Origin: Chungangia koreensis
GTDB taxonomy: Bacteria > Bacillota > Bacilli > Bacillales_A > Planococcaceae
Assembly: GCF_042651785.1 (NCBI RefSeq)
Contig: NZ_JBHSEC010000022.1
Location: forward strand, 186,001-250,000
Length of the DNA: 64,000 nt
Direction of reading: 5' to 3'
Shown piece after piece: positions 43,664-52,408 of this stretch. Numbering within the stretch: the first letter of the stretch is position 1; every line of letters begins with the position of its first letter. Position numbers and translations under genes: made by a program. The notes under the pieces are model-generated. The model did no database searches. It was not told where the DNA came from and worked only from the letters and a program-made list of their open reading frames with translations.

Positions 43664-43972
43664 ATGGCAAAACAAAAAATCCGTATCCGTTTGAAAGCGT
43701 ATGATCACAGGGTGTTGGATCAATCCGCTGAAAAGATTGTGGAAACTGCTAAACGTTCAGGTGCAAGCGTATCAGGTCCGATTCCGCTTCCTACTGAGAA
43801 GACTGTGTACACAATTCTTCGTGCCGTTCACAAGTACAAAGATTCTCGTGAACAATTCGAAATGCGTACGCACAAACGTCTGATCGATATCGTTAACCCA
43901 ACTCCACAAACAGTGGACGCGTTAATGAAGCTTGACTTACCATCTGGCGTTGATATTGAGATCAAACTTTAA
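43664..43972 (+). CDS. rpsJ: 30S ribosomal protein S10 (NusE)
   Basis: 102 aa; 30S head protein and, with NusB, part of the antitermination complex. MAKQKIRIRLKAYDHRVLDQSAEKIVETAK is the standard start, PLPTEKTVYTILRAVHKYKDSREQFEMRTHKR the exposed loop. AAAGGAGGG precedes ATG 43664. First gene of the superoperon. Confidence 0.97.
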   Translation: MAKQKIRIRLKAYDHRVLDQSAEKIVETAKRSGASVSGPIPLPTEKTVYTILRAVHKYKDSREQFEMRTHKRLIDIVNPTPQTVDALMKLDLPSGVDIEIKL

Positions 43973-44031
43973 TTGGTAAACGACTATATAAAAAACAAAA
44001 ACAACAGAAAAATGTACAGGAGGTGTGACTA

Positions 44032-44661
44032 ATGACCAAAGGAATCTTAGGTAGAAAAATCGGTATGACGCAAGTATTTGCTGAGAACGGTGATTTGATC
44101 CCAGTAACTGTAATTGAAGCTGCTCCAAACGTAGTACTTCAAAAGAAATCAGTTGAAACGGACGGCTACGAAGCAATCCAAGTAGGTTTTGAAGATAAGC
44201 GTGAAAAGCTTTCCAACAAACCTGAAAAAGGACATGTAGCTAAAGCGAACACTGCTCCTAAGCGCTTCATTCGCGAGTTCCGCGATGTAAACTTAGCTGA
44301 TTACGAAGTTGGTCAGGAAGTCAAGGTAGAAATTTTCGCAGAAGGCGATTTAATCGATGTAACAGGTGTGACAAAAGGTAAAGGTTTCCAAGGTGTTATT
44401 AAACGCCACGGACAATCCCGCGGCCCTATGGCCCACGGTTCCCGTTACCACCGTCGTCCTGGTTCGATGGGTCCGGTTGCTCCAAACCGCGTATTCAAAC
44501 AAAAGAAATTACCTGGTCAAATGGGTGGCGTGATCAAGACGATCCAAAACTTGCAAGTTGTCCGTGTTGACGCTGAGCGTAACCTATTGCTCGTAAAAGG
44601 TAATGTTCCTGGATCTCGTAAATCTATGGTAGTTGTTAAAACTGCTATCAAATCGAAATAA
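44032..44661 (+). CDS. rplC: 50S ribosomal protein L3
   Basis: 209 aa, assembly initiator with an extension reaching the peptidyl-transferase centre. MTKGILGRKIGMTQVF start; the extension HGQSRGPMAHGSRYHRRPGSMG (near residues 124-145) is intact. CAGGAGGTG lies before the ATG. Confidence 0.97.
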   Translation: MTKGILGRKIGMTQVFAENGDLIPVTVIEAAPNVVLQKKSVETDGYEAIQVGFEDKREKLSNKPEKGHVAKANTAPKRFIREFRDVNLADYEVGQEVKVEIFAEGDLIDVTGVTKGKGFQGVIKRHGQSRGPMAHGSRYHRRPGSMGPVAPNRVFKQKKLPGQMGGVIKTIQNLQVVRVDAERNLLLVKGNVPGSRKSMVVVKTAIKSK

Positions 44662-44686
44662 TCTCTGAAGAAAGGAGGAAACAGGA

Positions 44687-45310
44687 ATGCCAAAGGTATC
44701 TTTATTTAATCAAACAGGCTCCCAAGTCGGCGAAATCGAATTGAACGATGCTGTCTTCGGAATCGAACCTAATGAGTCTGTCGTCTTTGATGCAGTGATT
44801 GCACAACGTGCTTCTCTACGTCAAGGTAACCATAAAGTAAAAAATCGTTCTGAAGTAGCTGGTGGTGGCCGTAAGCCATGGCGCCAAAAAGGAACTGGCC
44901 GTGCTCGTCAAGGGTCTATCCGCTCTCCACAATGGCGTGGTGGTGGTACAGTATTCGGTCCAGTACCACGTAGCTACAGCTACAAATTACCGAAGAAAGT
45001 GCGCCGTTTAGCATTGCGATCTGCGCTTTCAGCGAAAGTACTTGAAGAGAACATCGTTGTTCTTGAAGGTTTAGCTTTCGATGCACCAAAAACAAAAGAA
45101 TTCGTGAAAGTGTTATCTAACCTTTCCGTTGCAAAGAAAACATTGGTTGTTACAGCTGAGCTTGATGAAAACGTAGCATTGTCTGCGCGTAACATTCCTG
45201 GCGTAACAGTCGTATCAGCTACTGGTGTGAACGTACTTGACCTTGTAGGTCATGACAAACTCGTGATCACAAAAGCTGCAGTTGAAAAAGTAGAGGAGGT
45301 GCTTGGTTAA
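44687..45310 (+). CDS. rplD: 50S ribosomal protein L4
   Basis: 207 aa. Long loop GGGRKPWRQKGTGRARQGSIRSPQWRGGG (residues ~64-92) lines the exit-tunnel constriction; macrolide-resistance changes fall here and none is evident. In E. coli L4 also represses the S10 operon; in Bacillota this is not established. Its stop shares one base with the rplW start. Confidence 0.97.
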   Translation: MPKVSLFNQTGSQVGEIELNDAVFGIEPNESVVFDAVIAQRASLRQGNHKVKNRSEVAGGGRKPWRQKGTGRARQGSIRSPQWRGGGTVFGPVPRSYSYKLPKKVRRLALRSALSAKVLEENIVVLEGLAFDAPKTKEFVKVLSNLSVAKKTLVVTAELDENVALSARNIPGVTVVSATGVNVLDLVGHDKLVITKAAVEKVEEVLG

Positions 45311-45588
45311 TGGAAGCACGTGATGTCATCAAACGTCCGGTCATTACCGAGCGTTCTTCTGAACTTATGGCCGAGAAAAAATACACGTTCGACGTGGATA
45401 CTCGCGCTAACAAGACACAAGTAAAACAAGCGGTTGAAGAAATCTTTGACGTGAAAGTTGAAAAAGTCAACATCATGAACTACAAAGGTAAATTCAAACG
45501 TATGGGTAAATTCGGCGGATACACTAACAAACGCCGTAAAGCAATCGTTAAATTGACTGCTGACAGCAAAGAAATCGAGATCTTTTAA
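45310..45588 (+). CDS. rplW: 50S ribosomal protein L23
   Basis: 92 aa at the tunnel exit, docking site for trigger factor and SRP. MEARDVIKRPVITERSSELM start and the rRNA-binding YKGKFKRMGKFGGYTNKRRKAIVKL tail are typical. Start codon overlaps the rplD stop (TAATG); AGAGGAGG is within rplD. Confidence 0.97.
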   Translation: MEARDVIKRPVITERSSELMAEKKYTFDVDTRANKTQVKQAVEEIFDVKVEKVNIMNYKGKFKRMGKFGGYTNKRRKAIVKLTADSKEIEIF

Positions 45589-45635
45589 TTATAGTCTTAC
45601 ACTGTAATTAACCAAAAAAGAAGGAGGGAAAACAA

Positions 45636-46466
45636 ATGGCGATTAAAAAGTACAAACCTACCTCCAATGGTCGTCGTAACATGACAACTTCTACGTTTGA
45701 AGAACTAACAACTAACAAACCAGAAAAGTCATTGTTAGAGCCTTTAAAGCGTAAAGGCGGACGTAACAACCAAGGTAGAATGACTGTTCGTCATCAAGGT
45801 GGCGGCCACAAGCGTCAATACCGTGTCATCGACTTCAAACGTTTGAAAGATGGCATCCCAGGACGCGTTGCCACAATTGAGTATGATCCAAACCGCTCTG
45901 CGAATATCGCATTGATTAACTATATAGATGGTGAAAAACGTTACATCTTAGCTCCAAAAGGACTTGAAGTCGGAATGACAATCTATTCTGGTCCTGATGC
46001 AGACATTAAAGTAGGTAACGCACTTCCACTTGAAAACATGCCTATGGGTACTACTATCCATAACATTGAATTGAAACCAGGTAAAGGTGCACAGCTTGTA
46101 CGTTCAGCTGGTACATCTGCTCAAATCCTTGGTAAAGAAGGCAAATACGTTATCGTACGTCTTCAATCCGGAGAAGTTCGCATGATCCTTGGCGCTTGCC
46201 GTGCTACAGTAGGTCAAGTTGGTAACGAACAACACGAACTTATCCACATCGGTAAAGCAGGTCGTTCACGTTGGTTAGGTAAACGCCCAACTGTTCGTGG
46301 ATCTGTTATGAACCCGAATGATCACCCACACGGTGGTGGTGAAGGACGTTCTCCAATTGGACGTAAAGCACCAGTTACTCCTTGGGGTAAACCAGCTCTT
46401 GGTTATAAAACTCGCAAGAAGAAAAACAAATCCGACAAACTTATCATTCGTCGCCGTAAAAAATAA
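45636..46466 (+). CDS. rplB: 50S ribosomal protein L2
   Basis: 276 aa, bridges the subunits and supports peptidyl transfer. The conserved C-terminal motif VRGSVMNPNDHPHGGGEGRSPIGRK contains the essential His. AAGGAGGG before the ATG; 47 bases after rplW. Confidence 0.97.
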   Translation: MAIKKYKPTSNGRRNMTTSTFEELTTNKPEKSLLEPLKRKGGRNNQGRMTVRHQGGGHKRQYRVIDFKRLKDGIPGRVATIEYDPNRSANIALINYIDGEKRYILAPKGLEVGMTIYSGPDADIKVGNALPLENMPMGTTIHNIELKPGKGAQLVRSAGTSAQILGKEGKYVIVRLQSGEVRMILGACRATVGQVGNEQHELIHIGKAGRSRWLGKRPTVRGSVMNPNDHPHGGGEGRSPIGRKAPVTPWGKPALGYKTRKKKNKSDKLIIRRRKK

Positions 46467-46526
46467 TGTGATGATACTGCGGTTCAATGAACGAACCGTG
46501 GTGACGTCACGGAGGGAGGTTCCAAA

Positions 46527-46805
46527 ATGGGTCGTAGCTTGAAAAAAGGACCTTTTGTCGATGATCACTTGATGAACAAAGTTGAAGCTCAAAAGGATTC
46601 CGAGAAGAAACATGTAATTAAAACTTGGTCTCGCCGTTCTACTATCTTCCCGTCCTTCATCGGACAAACGATCGCTGTATATGACGGACGTAAACATGTG
46701 CCAGTATACGTGACTGAAGATATGGTAGGTCATAAGCTTGGCGAATTCGCACCAACTCGTACTTATAAAGGGCACGGTGCAGACGATAAGAAAACAAGAC
46801 GCTAA
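46527..46805 (+). CDS. rpsS: 30S ribosomal protein S19
   Basis: 92 aa, head protein paired with S13. MGRSLKKGPFVDDHL start and VYVTEDMVGHKLGEFAPTRTYKGH block. GGAGGGAGG upstream. Confidence 0.97.
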   Translation: MGRSLKKGPFVDDHLMNKVEAQKDSEKKHVIKTWSRRSTIFPSFIGQTIAVYDGRKHVPVYVTEDMVGHKLGEFAPTRTYKGHGADDKKTRR

Positions 46806-46825
46806 ATTGAGAGGAGGTTATCCTA

Positions 46826-47170
46826 ATGCAAGAAGCTAAAGCTATTGCTCGTACAGTCCGCATTGCTCCTCGTAAAGTCCGTTTAGTCGTTGATTTAATC
46901 CGAGGTAAGCAAGTTGGCGAAGCGGTTGCGATTTTGCGCCTTACTCCTAAAGCAGCATCTCCTGTTGTAGAAAAGGTATTAAAATCTGCAGTTGCTAACG
47001 CTGAACACAACTATGATTTAGATATTAACAACTTGGTGGTTACAGCAGCATTCGTAGACGAAGGTCCAACGTTGAAACGTTTCCGTCCACGTGCTCAAGG
47101 CCGTGCAAGTGCTATCAATAAACGAACAAGCCACATTACAATCGTGGTATCTGAGAAGAAGGAGGGATAA
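46826..47170 (+). CDS. rplV: 50S ribosomal protein L22
   Basis: 114 aa. The beta hairpin reaching into the tunnel is seen at GPTLKRFRPRAQGRASAINKRTSHITIVV. No insertion or deletion typical of macrolide resistance. GAGAGGAGG precedes the start. Confidence 0.97.
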   Translation: MQEAKAIARTVRIAPRKVRLVVDLIRGKQVGEAVAILRLTPKAASPVVEKVLKSAVANAEHNYDLDINNLVVTAAFVDEGPTLKRFRPRAQGRASAINKRTSHITIVVSEKKEG

Positions 47171-47173
47171 TTC

Positions 47174-47830
47174 GTGGGTCAAAAAGTGCATCCTAATGGA
47201 ATGCGTGTTGGCATTATCCGTGACTGGGAGTCAAAATGGTATGCTGAAAAGGACTACGCAACTCTTTTACATGAAGATTTAAAAGTCCGTGAATACATTG
47301 AAGGCCGTTTGAAAGACGCATCTGTTTCTAAAGTAGAAATCGAGCGTGCTGCAAACCGTGTAAATATTACAATCCACACTGCAAAACCAGGTATGGTAAT
47401 CGGTAAAGGTGGTTCCGAAGTTGAAAACCTTCGTAAGGAACTTAACAGCCTAACTGGCAAGCGTGTACACATCAATATCATTGAAATTAAGAGAGCAGAT
47501 CTTGACGCGAAACTTGTTGCTGAAAACATCGCTCGTCAATTGGAAAACCGCGTATCATTCCGCCGTGCCCAAAAACAAGCGATCCAACGCACAATGCGTT
47601 CTGGAGCAAAAGGTATCAAAACTCAAGTATCTGGACGTCTTGGCGGTGCGGATATCGCACGTGCTGAACATTATAGTGAAGGAACTGTTCCGCTTCATAC
47701 ACTTCGTGCTGACATCGATTATGCTCATGCTGAAGCAGACACAACTTACGGTAAGTTGGGTGTCAAAGTATGGATCTACCGCGGTGAAGTCCTTCCAGTG
47801 AAGAAGAACTCTGGAGAAGGAGGCAAATAA
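47174..47830 (+). CDS. rpsC: 30S ribosomal protein S3
   Basis: 218 aa, mRNA entry-channel protein with helicase activity together with S4. KH domain with MVIGKGGSEVENLRKEL (near residue 75); C-terminal domain with SGRLGGADIARAEHYSEG. GTG start, AAGGAGG upstream, three bases after rplV. Confidence 0.96.
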   Translation: MGQKVHPNGMRVGIIRDWESKWYAEKDYATLLHEDLKVREYIEGRLKDASVSKVEIERAANRVNITIHTAKPGMVIGKGGSEVENLRKELNSLTGKRVHINIIEIKRADLDAKLVAENIARQLENRVSFRRAQKQAIQRTMRSGAKGIKTQVSGRLGGADIARAEHYSEGTVPLHTLRADIDYAHAEADTTYGKLGVKVWIYRGEVLPVKKNSGEGGK

Positions 47831-47832
47831 TT

Positions 47833-48267
47833 ATGTTAATGCCTAAACGCGTTAAATACCGTCGTGAACACCGTGGGAAAATGCGCGGTGAAACAAAAGG
47901 CGGCGCAGAAGTAGCATTTGGTGAATATGGCCTCCAAGCTGTAGAAGCCGGATGGATTACAAACCGTCAAATCGAATCCGCTCGTATCGCTATGACACGT
48001 TACATGAAACGTGGCGGTAAAGTATGGATCAAAATCTTCCCACATAAGCCTTACACAAAGAAACCTCTTGAAGTCCGGATGGGTTCCGGTAAAGGTGCTC
48101 CTGAAGGCTGGGTAGCAGTAGTAAAACCAGGAAGAGTCATGTTTGAAATCGCTGGAGTAAGTGAAGAGGTTGCTCGTGAAGCGCTTCGTCTTGCTGCACA
48201 CAAACTTCCTGTTAAATCCAAATTCGTAAAACGTGAAGAAATTGGTGGTGAATCTAATGAAAGCTAA
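47833..48267 (+). CDS. rplP: 50S ribosomal protein L16
   Basis: 144 aa, near the A-site tRNA elbow. Starts MLMPKRVKYRREHRGKMRG; KVWIKIFPHKPYTKKPLEVRMGSGKGAPEGWVAVVKPG is the family core. ATG 47833 directly follows the rpsC stop; an alternative ATG is two codons on. Confidence 0.97.
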   Translation: MLMPKRVKYRREHRGKMRGETKGGAEVAFGEYGLQAVEAGWITNRQIESARIAMTRYMKRGGKVWIKIFPHKPYTKKPLEVRMGSGKGAPEGWVAVVKPGRVMFEIAGVSEEVAREALRLAAHKLPVKSKFVKREEIGGESNES

Positions 48268-48457
48268 AGAACTTCGTGACCTTACCACTGCTGAAATAGA
48301 ACAGAATGTAAAATCACTGAAAGAAGAGCTTTTCAACCTTCGCTTCCAATTGGCGACTGGTCAATTAGAAAACACAGCTCGCATTCGTGAAGTACGTAAA
48401 TCGATTGCGCGTATGAAAACTGTGATTCGTGAAAGAGAAATCAGTGCAAATAACTGA
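48257..48457 (+). CDS. rpmC: 50S ribosomal protein L29
   Basis: 66-aa two-helix protein at the tunnel exit beside L23. MKAKELRDLTTAEIEQNVKSLKEELFNLRFQLATGQLEN is typical. The start lies inside the last 11 bases of rplP, preceded by TTGGTGG; an upstream in-frame start at 48233 would overlap more and has no support. Confidence 0.95.
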   Translation: MKAKELRDLTTAEIEQNVKSLKEELFNLRFQLATGQLENTARIREVRKSIARMKTVIREREISANN

Positions 48458-48475
48458 TAAAGGAGGTTTGCAGCA

Positions 48476-48739
48476 ATGACTGAGCGTAACCAACGCAAAG
48501 TATACACAGGCCGTGTCGTATCCGACAAAATGGACAAAACAGTAACTGTTTTGGTTGAGACGCATAAAAAGCACTCCCTATACGGTAAACGTGTAAAATA
48601 CTCTAAAAAATTCAAAGCTCATGATGAATTGAACGAAGCTAAGATCGGCGATATCGTTCGTATCATGGAAACACGCCCGCTATCCGCTACAAAACGTTTC
48701 CGTCTAGTAGAGGTTGTAGAAAAAGCGGTTATTATCTAA
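48476..48739 (+). CDS. rpsQ: 30S ribosomal protein S17
   Basis: 87-aa OB-fold primary binder of 16S 5' domain. RKVYTGRVVSDKMDKTVTVLVE and YGKRVKYSKKFKAHDE are conserved. AAAGGAGG upstream. Confidence 0.97.
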   Translation: MTERNQRKVYTGRVVSDKMDKTVTVLVETHKKHSLYGKRVKYSKKFKAHDELNEAKIGDIVRIMETRPLSATKRFRLVEVVEKAVII

Positions 48740-48784
48740 TCAATTATGTTCGGAAAAGATAAATTCCGAAGGGAGGTAACCTGA

Positions 48785-49153
48785 ATGATACAACAAGAAA
48801 CTCGTATGAAAGTTGCTGACAACTCTGGTGCCCGTGAAGTATTAACAATTAAAGTACTTGGTGGTTCTGGCCGTAAAACAGCTAACATCGGTGATGTAGT
48901 TGTTGTAACAGTCAAGAAAGCAACACCAGGTGGCGTTGTTAAGAAGGGTGACGTAGTTAAAGCCGTCATCGTACGTACAAAGAGCGGTGTTCGCCGTAAA
49001 GACGGTACTTACATCACATTCGATGAGAATGCATGCGTAATTATCCGTGACGATAAGAGCCCTCGCGGAACTCGTATTTTCGGACCAGTTGCACGTGAAC
49101 TACGTGATAACAACTTCATGAAAATCGTTTCCTTGGCTCCGGAAGTTCTTTAA
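48785..49153 (+). CDS. rplN: 50S ribosomal protein L14
   Basis: 122 aa, intersubunit bridge protein and docking point for RsfS. MIQQETRMKVADNSGAREVLTIKVLGGSGRK start is diagnostic. AAGGGAGG upstream. Confidence 0.97.
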   Translation: MIQQETRMKVADNSGAREVLTIKVLGGSGRKTANIGDVVVVTVKKATPGGVVKKGDVVKAVIVRTKSGVRRKDGTYITFDENACVIIRDDKSPRGTRIFGPVARELRDNNFMKIVSLAPEVL

Positions 49154-49189
49154 TTCAAAGGAAAGTGCCAATCAAGGAGGTGCGACAGA

Positions 49190-49501
49190 ATGCATGTAAA
49201 AAAAGGCGATAAAGTTATGGTGATCTCTGGAAAAGACAAAGGGAAAACAGGTGTTATCCTTGAAGCTCATCCTAAGAAAGAACGTGTGCTTGTAGAAGGT
49301 GTTAACATCGTGAAGAAGCATACAAAACCGAACCAAGCAAATCCGCAAGGCGGAATTGTAAGCCAAGAGGCACCGATTCACGTTTCGAACGTTATGTTGA
49401 TCGATCCTAAATCTGGCGAGCCGACTCGCGTAGGTTACAAGGTAGAAGGCGACAAGAAAGTTCGTGTTGCAAAAAAATCCGGTGAAGTACTAGATAAATA
49501 A
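49190..49501 (+). CDS. rplX: 50S ribosomal protein L24
   Basis: 103-aa assembly initiator. N-terminal KOW motif KKGDKVMVISGKDKGKTGVILE. CAAGGAGGTG upstream of ATG 49190. Confidence 0.97.
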   Translation: MHVKKGDKVMVISGKDKGKTGVILEAHPKKERVLVEGVNIVKKHTKPNQANPQGGIVSQEAPIHVSNVMLIDPKSGEPTRVGYKVEGDKKVRVAKKSGEVLDK

Positions 49502-49524
49502 GCTAATTGAAGGGAGGTACACAC

Positions 49525-50064
49525 ATGAGCCGCCTAAAAGACAAATATTTAAACGAAATCACTCCAGCTCTTATGAGCAAATTTGAATATAAATCCGTCA
49601 TGCAAGTGCCTAAGGTCGAAAAGATCGTAATTAACATGGGTGTGGGTGACGCTGTTCAAAACACTAAAGCATTAGACGCTGCTGTAGAAGATCTACAAGC
49701 GATTTCAGGTCAAAAACCTGTAGTCACTAAAGCAAAAAAATCCATCGCAGGTTTCCGTCTCCGTGAAGGTATGCCGATCGGAACGAAAGTAACTCTACGC
49801 GGTGAACGTATGTATGAATTCCTGGACAAATTGATCGCTGTTTCACTTCCACGTGTACGTGACTTCCGTGGTGTTTCCAAAAAAGCATTCGACGGTCGCG
49901 GTAACTACACATTGGGCGTTAAAGAGCAATTAATTTTCCCTGAAATCGACTACGATAAAGTTTCTAAAGTCCGTGGTATGGACATCGTAATTGTGACAAC
50001 TGCGAACACTGATGAAGAAGCTCGCGAACTATTAACACAATTCGGTATGCCATTCCAAAAGTAA
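49525..50064 (+). CDS. rplE: 50S ribosomal protein L5
   Basis: 179 aa, 5S rRNA binder that contacts the P-site tRNA. KVEKIVINMGVGDAVQNTKALDAA and the block LPRVRDFRGVSKKAFDGRGNYTLGVKEQLIFPEI are intact. ATG 49525 has AGGGAGG; an upstream in-frame start (49507) does not. Confidence 0.97.
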   Translation: MSRLKDKYLNEITPALMSKFEYKSVMQVPKVEKIVINMGVGDAVQNTKALDAAVEDLQAISGQKPVVTKAKKSIAGFRLREGMPIGTKVTLRGERMYEFLDKLIAVSLPRVRDFRGVSKKAFDGRGNYTLGVKEQLIFPEIDYDKVSKVRGMDIVIVTTANTDEEARELLTQFGMPFQK

Positions 50065-50083
50065 AATAAAGGGAGGCGAAATC

Positions 50084-50269
50084 GTGGCTAAAAAATCAAT
50101 GGTCGCTAAGCAAAAACGTACGCCAAAGTACAAAGTGCAAGAATACACTCGTTGTGAACGTTGTGGACGTCCGCACTCTGTATACCGCAAATTCAAGCTT
50201 TGCCGTATTTGTTTCCGTGAACTTGCATACAAGGGACAAATTCCTGGCGTTAAAAAAGCCAGCTGGTAA
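50084..50269 (+). CDS. rpsZ: 30S ribosomal protein S14, zinc-binding type Z
   Basis: 61-aa short S14 with two CxxC pairs, CERC (near residue 24) and CRIC (near residue 40). The zinc-free paralogue, if any, is not here. GTG 50084, with AGGGAGGCG upstream. Confidence 0.96.
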   Translation: MAKKSMVAKQKRTPKYKVQEYTRCERCGRPHSVYRKFKLCRICFRELAYKGQIPGVKKASW

Positions 50270-50298
50270 TCCCCTAATTTGGGAAGGAGGTAAATGAA

Positions 50299-50697
50299 AT
50301 GACAATGACTGATCCGATTGCAGATATGCTGACACGCATTCGTAACGCGAACATGGTTCGTCACGAGAAATTAGAAGTTCCAGCTTCCAACATGAAAAAG
50401 GATATTGCTGAAATTCTAAAGCGTGAAGGATTCATCCGTGACGTTGAGTATATTGAAGACAACAAACAAGGAATCATCCGCATCTTCTTGAAATATGGCC
50501 AAAATAACGAGCGTGTTATCACTGGCTTGAAACGCATTTCTAAACCAGGTCTTCGTGTATACGCGAAAACTACTGAAGTTCCTCGTGTATTGAACGGCCT
50601 TGGTATTGCTTTAGTTTCTACATCACAAGGATTGCTTACTGACAAAGAAGCTCGCGCTAAACAAGTGGGCGGCGAAATCATCGCTTACGTTTGGTAA
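50299..50697 (+). CDS. rpsH: 30S ribosomal protein S8
   Basis: 132-aa central-domain protein; in E. coli S8 regulates the spc operon. MTDPIADMLTRIRNANMVRHEKLEVPAS start and C-terminal STSQGLLTDKEARAKQVGGEIIAYVW are typical. Confidence 0.97.
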   Translation: MTMTDPIADMLTRIRNANMVRHEKLEVPASNMKKDIAEILKREGFIRDVEYIEDNKQGIIRIFLKYGQNNERVITGLKRISKPGLRVYAKTTEVPRVLNGLGIALVSTSQGLLTDKEARAKQVGGEIIAYVW

Positions 50698-50726
50698 TCA
50701 GCAACAAAAGAATGGAGGTGTACTGA

Positions 50727-51266
50727 ATGTCCCGCGTAGGTAAAAAACCAATCGAGGTTCCAACAGGCGTTACTGTAACTATTGATGAAAATAATACAGT
50801 CGTTGTTAAAGGACCTAAAGGTGAACTAACAAATTCTTTCAACAAAGATATTAAAATCGAACAAAACGACAATATCATCACATTGACTCGTCCTTCCGAA
50901 TCAAAAGAACACCGCACAATCCACGGTACTACACGTGCATTGTTGGCTAACATGGTAACTGGAGTTTCTGAAGGATTCACACGTGGTCTTGAATTAGTAG
51001 GTGTCGGTTACCGTGCTCAACTACAAGGCAAAAAGCTAGTATTGAACGTTGGTTACTCACACCCAGTTGAATTCGAAGCTGAAGATGGTGTCGAAATCGA
51101 AGTTCCTTCCAATACGAAGATTATTGTAAAAGGTATCAACAAAGAAAAAGTTGGTGCTCTTGCATCCAACATCCGTCAAGTACGTCCACCAGAGCCATAC
51201 AAAGGCAAAGGGATCCGTTACGAAGGCGAATATGTACGCCGTAAAGAAGGTAAAACAGGTAAATAA
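50727..51266 (+). CDS. rplF: 50S ribosomal protein L6
   Basis: 179 aa, two similar domains near the sarcin-ricin loop. MSRVGKKPIEVPTGVTV start, C-terminal VRPPEPYKGKGIRYEGEYVRRKEGKTGK. TGGAGGTG upstream. Confidence 0.97.
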   Translation: MSRVGKKPIEVPTGVTVTIDENNTVVVKGPKGELTNSFNKDIKIEQNDNIITLTRPSESKEHRTIHGTTRALLANMVTGVSEGFTRGLELVGVGYRAQLQGKKLVLNVGYSHPVEFEAEDGVEIEVPSNTKIIVKGINKEKVGALASNIRQVRPPEPYKGKGIRYEGEYVRRKEGKTGK

Positions 51267-51298
51267 TGTCGCATATACATTAGAAAGGAGTGACCTCG

Positions 51299-51658
51299 GT
51301 GATTACGAAACAAGATAAAAATCAGGTTCGTAAAAAACGTCATGGCCGTGTTCGTGCAAAAATCAGTGGTACAGCTGAACGTCCACGCTTGAATGTTTAC
51401 CGTTCGAACAAACACATTTATGCACAATTGATCGACGACGCAGCTGGCGTAACGATTGCAAGTGCTACAACAATGGAAAAAGGTTTCGAAGGTTCTACTG
51501 GCAGCACAGAAGCTGCTGTTAAAGTCGGAGAAGCAATTGCAAAACGCGCTGTTGAAAAGAACGTAACGAAAGTTGTTTTTGACCGTGGCGGTTACTTATA
51601 TCATGGACGCGTGAAAGCTTTGGCTGAAGCTGCACGTGAAAACGGCTTAGAATTTTAA
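51299..51658 (+). CDS. rplR: 50S ribosomal protein L18
   Basis: 119-aa 5S rRNA binder. GTAERPRLNVYRSNKHIYAQ and FDRGGYLYHGRVKALAEAARENGLEF are conserved. GTG 51299 is preferred, with AAAGGAGTGA upstream and a product beginning MITK as in Bacillus; the in-frame GTG at 51290 lies inside that site. Confidence 0.95.
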   Translation: MITKQDKNQVRKKRHGRVRAKISGTAERPRLNVYRSNKHIYAQLIDDAAGVTIASATTMEKGFEGSTGSTEAAVKVGEAIAKRAVEKNVTKVVFDRGGYLYHGRVKALAEAARENGLEF

Positions 51659-51679
51659 GAAGAAGGAGGGACACAACTC

Positions 51680-52183
51680 ATGAGTCGCATTGATGCAAAC
51701 AAACTTGGTGAACTGGAAGAACGCGTTGTTACGATTAACCGTGTTGCGAAAGTTGTAAAAGGCGGACGCCGTTTCCGTTTCTCTGCATTGGTTGTTGTTG
51801 GTGACAAGAACGGTCATGTAGGTTTCGGTTCAGGTAAAGCTCAAGAAGTACCTGACGCAATTCGTAAAGCGGTTGAAGATGCGAAAAAGAATCTAATCGA
51901 AGTGCCAATGGTTGGCGGTACAACTCCACACGAAGTGTTGGGCCGTTTTGGAGCTGGTAAGGTTATGATCAAACCTGCTTCTGCCGGTACTGGAGTTATC
52001 GCAGGTGGACCTGTTCGTGCGGTACTTGAACTTGCAGGTATTACAGATATCCTATCTAAATCCCTTGGTTCAAACACACCAATCAACATGGTTAACGCTA
52101 CAATCTCCGGATTGAAAGAACTAAAACATGCTGAAGAAGTTGCCAAATTACGCGGTAAATCAGTAGAAGAACTGTTAGGATAA
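51680..52183 (+). CDS. rpsE: 30S ribosomal protein S5
   Basis: 167-aa protein at the mRNA entry site. N-terminal dsRBD-like domain with the spectinomycin loop VVKGGRRFRFSALVVVGD, wild type in appearance; C-terminal domain AGGPVRAVLELAGI. GAAGGAGGG upstream. Confidence 0.97.
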   Translation: MSRIDANKLGELEERVVTINRVAKVVKGGRRFRFSALVVVGDKNGHVGFGSGKAQEVPDAIRKAVEDAKKNLIEVPMVGGTTPHEVLGRFGAGKVMIKPASAGTGVIAGGPVRAVLELAGITDILSKSLGSNTPINMVNATISGLKELKHAEEVAKLRGKSVEELLG

Positions 52184-52196
52184 GGAGGGGACACTA

Positions 52197-52376
52197 ATGG
52201 CTAAATTACAAATTACCCTCGCTAAGAGTGTGATCGGTTCAAAACCGGCACAACGCAAAACAGTAGAAGCTCTTGGTTTGCGTAAAACTCATCAAACGGT
52301 TGAACACGAGGACAATGCTGCTATTCGTGGTATGATTAATACTGTCGCTCACTTAGTCACAGTTAAAGAAGTGTAA
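52197..52376 (+). CDS. rpmD: 50S ribosomal protein L30
   Basis: 59-aa L30, starting MAKLQITLAKSVIGSKPAQRK and containing the L30 signature region ALGLRKTHQTVEHEDNAAIRGMIN. ATG 52197 is preceded by TAAGGAGGGG. Occupies the gap between rpsE and rplO, its normal place. Confidence 0.96.
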   Translation: MAKLQITLAKSVIGSKPAQRKTVEALGLRKTHQTVEHEDNAAIRGMINTVAHLVTVKEV

Positions 52377-52408
52377 TATAGATTTTATCGAATAAGGAGG
52401 TGCCAAAC

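Noticed and set aside
44547..44556. Exact ACTTGCAAGT inside rplC, and a near copy at the rplK promoter (25819-25828)
   Set aside because: Single copies without 21-bp partners; the rplC one encodes the conserved Asn-Leu-Gln-Val of L3. Noted only as possible chance sites for the NERD protein.
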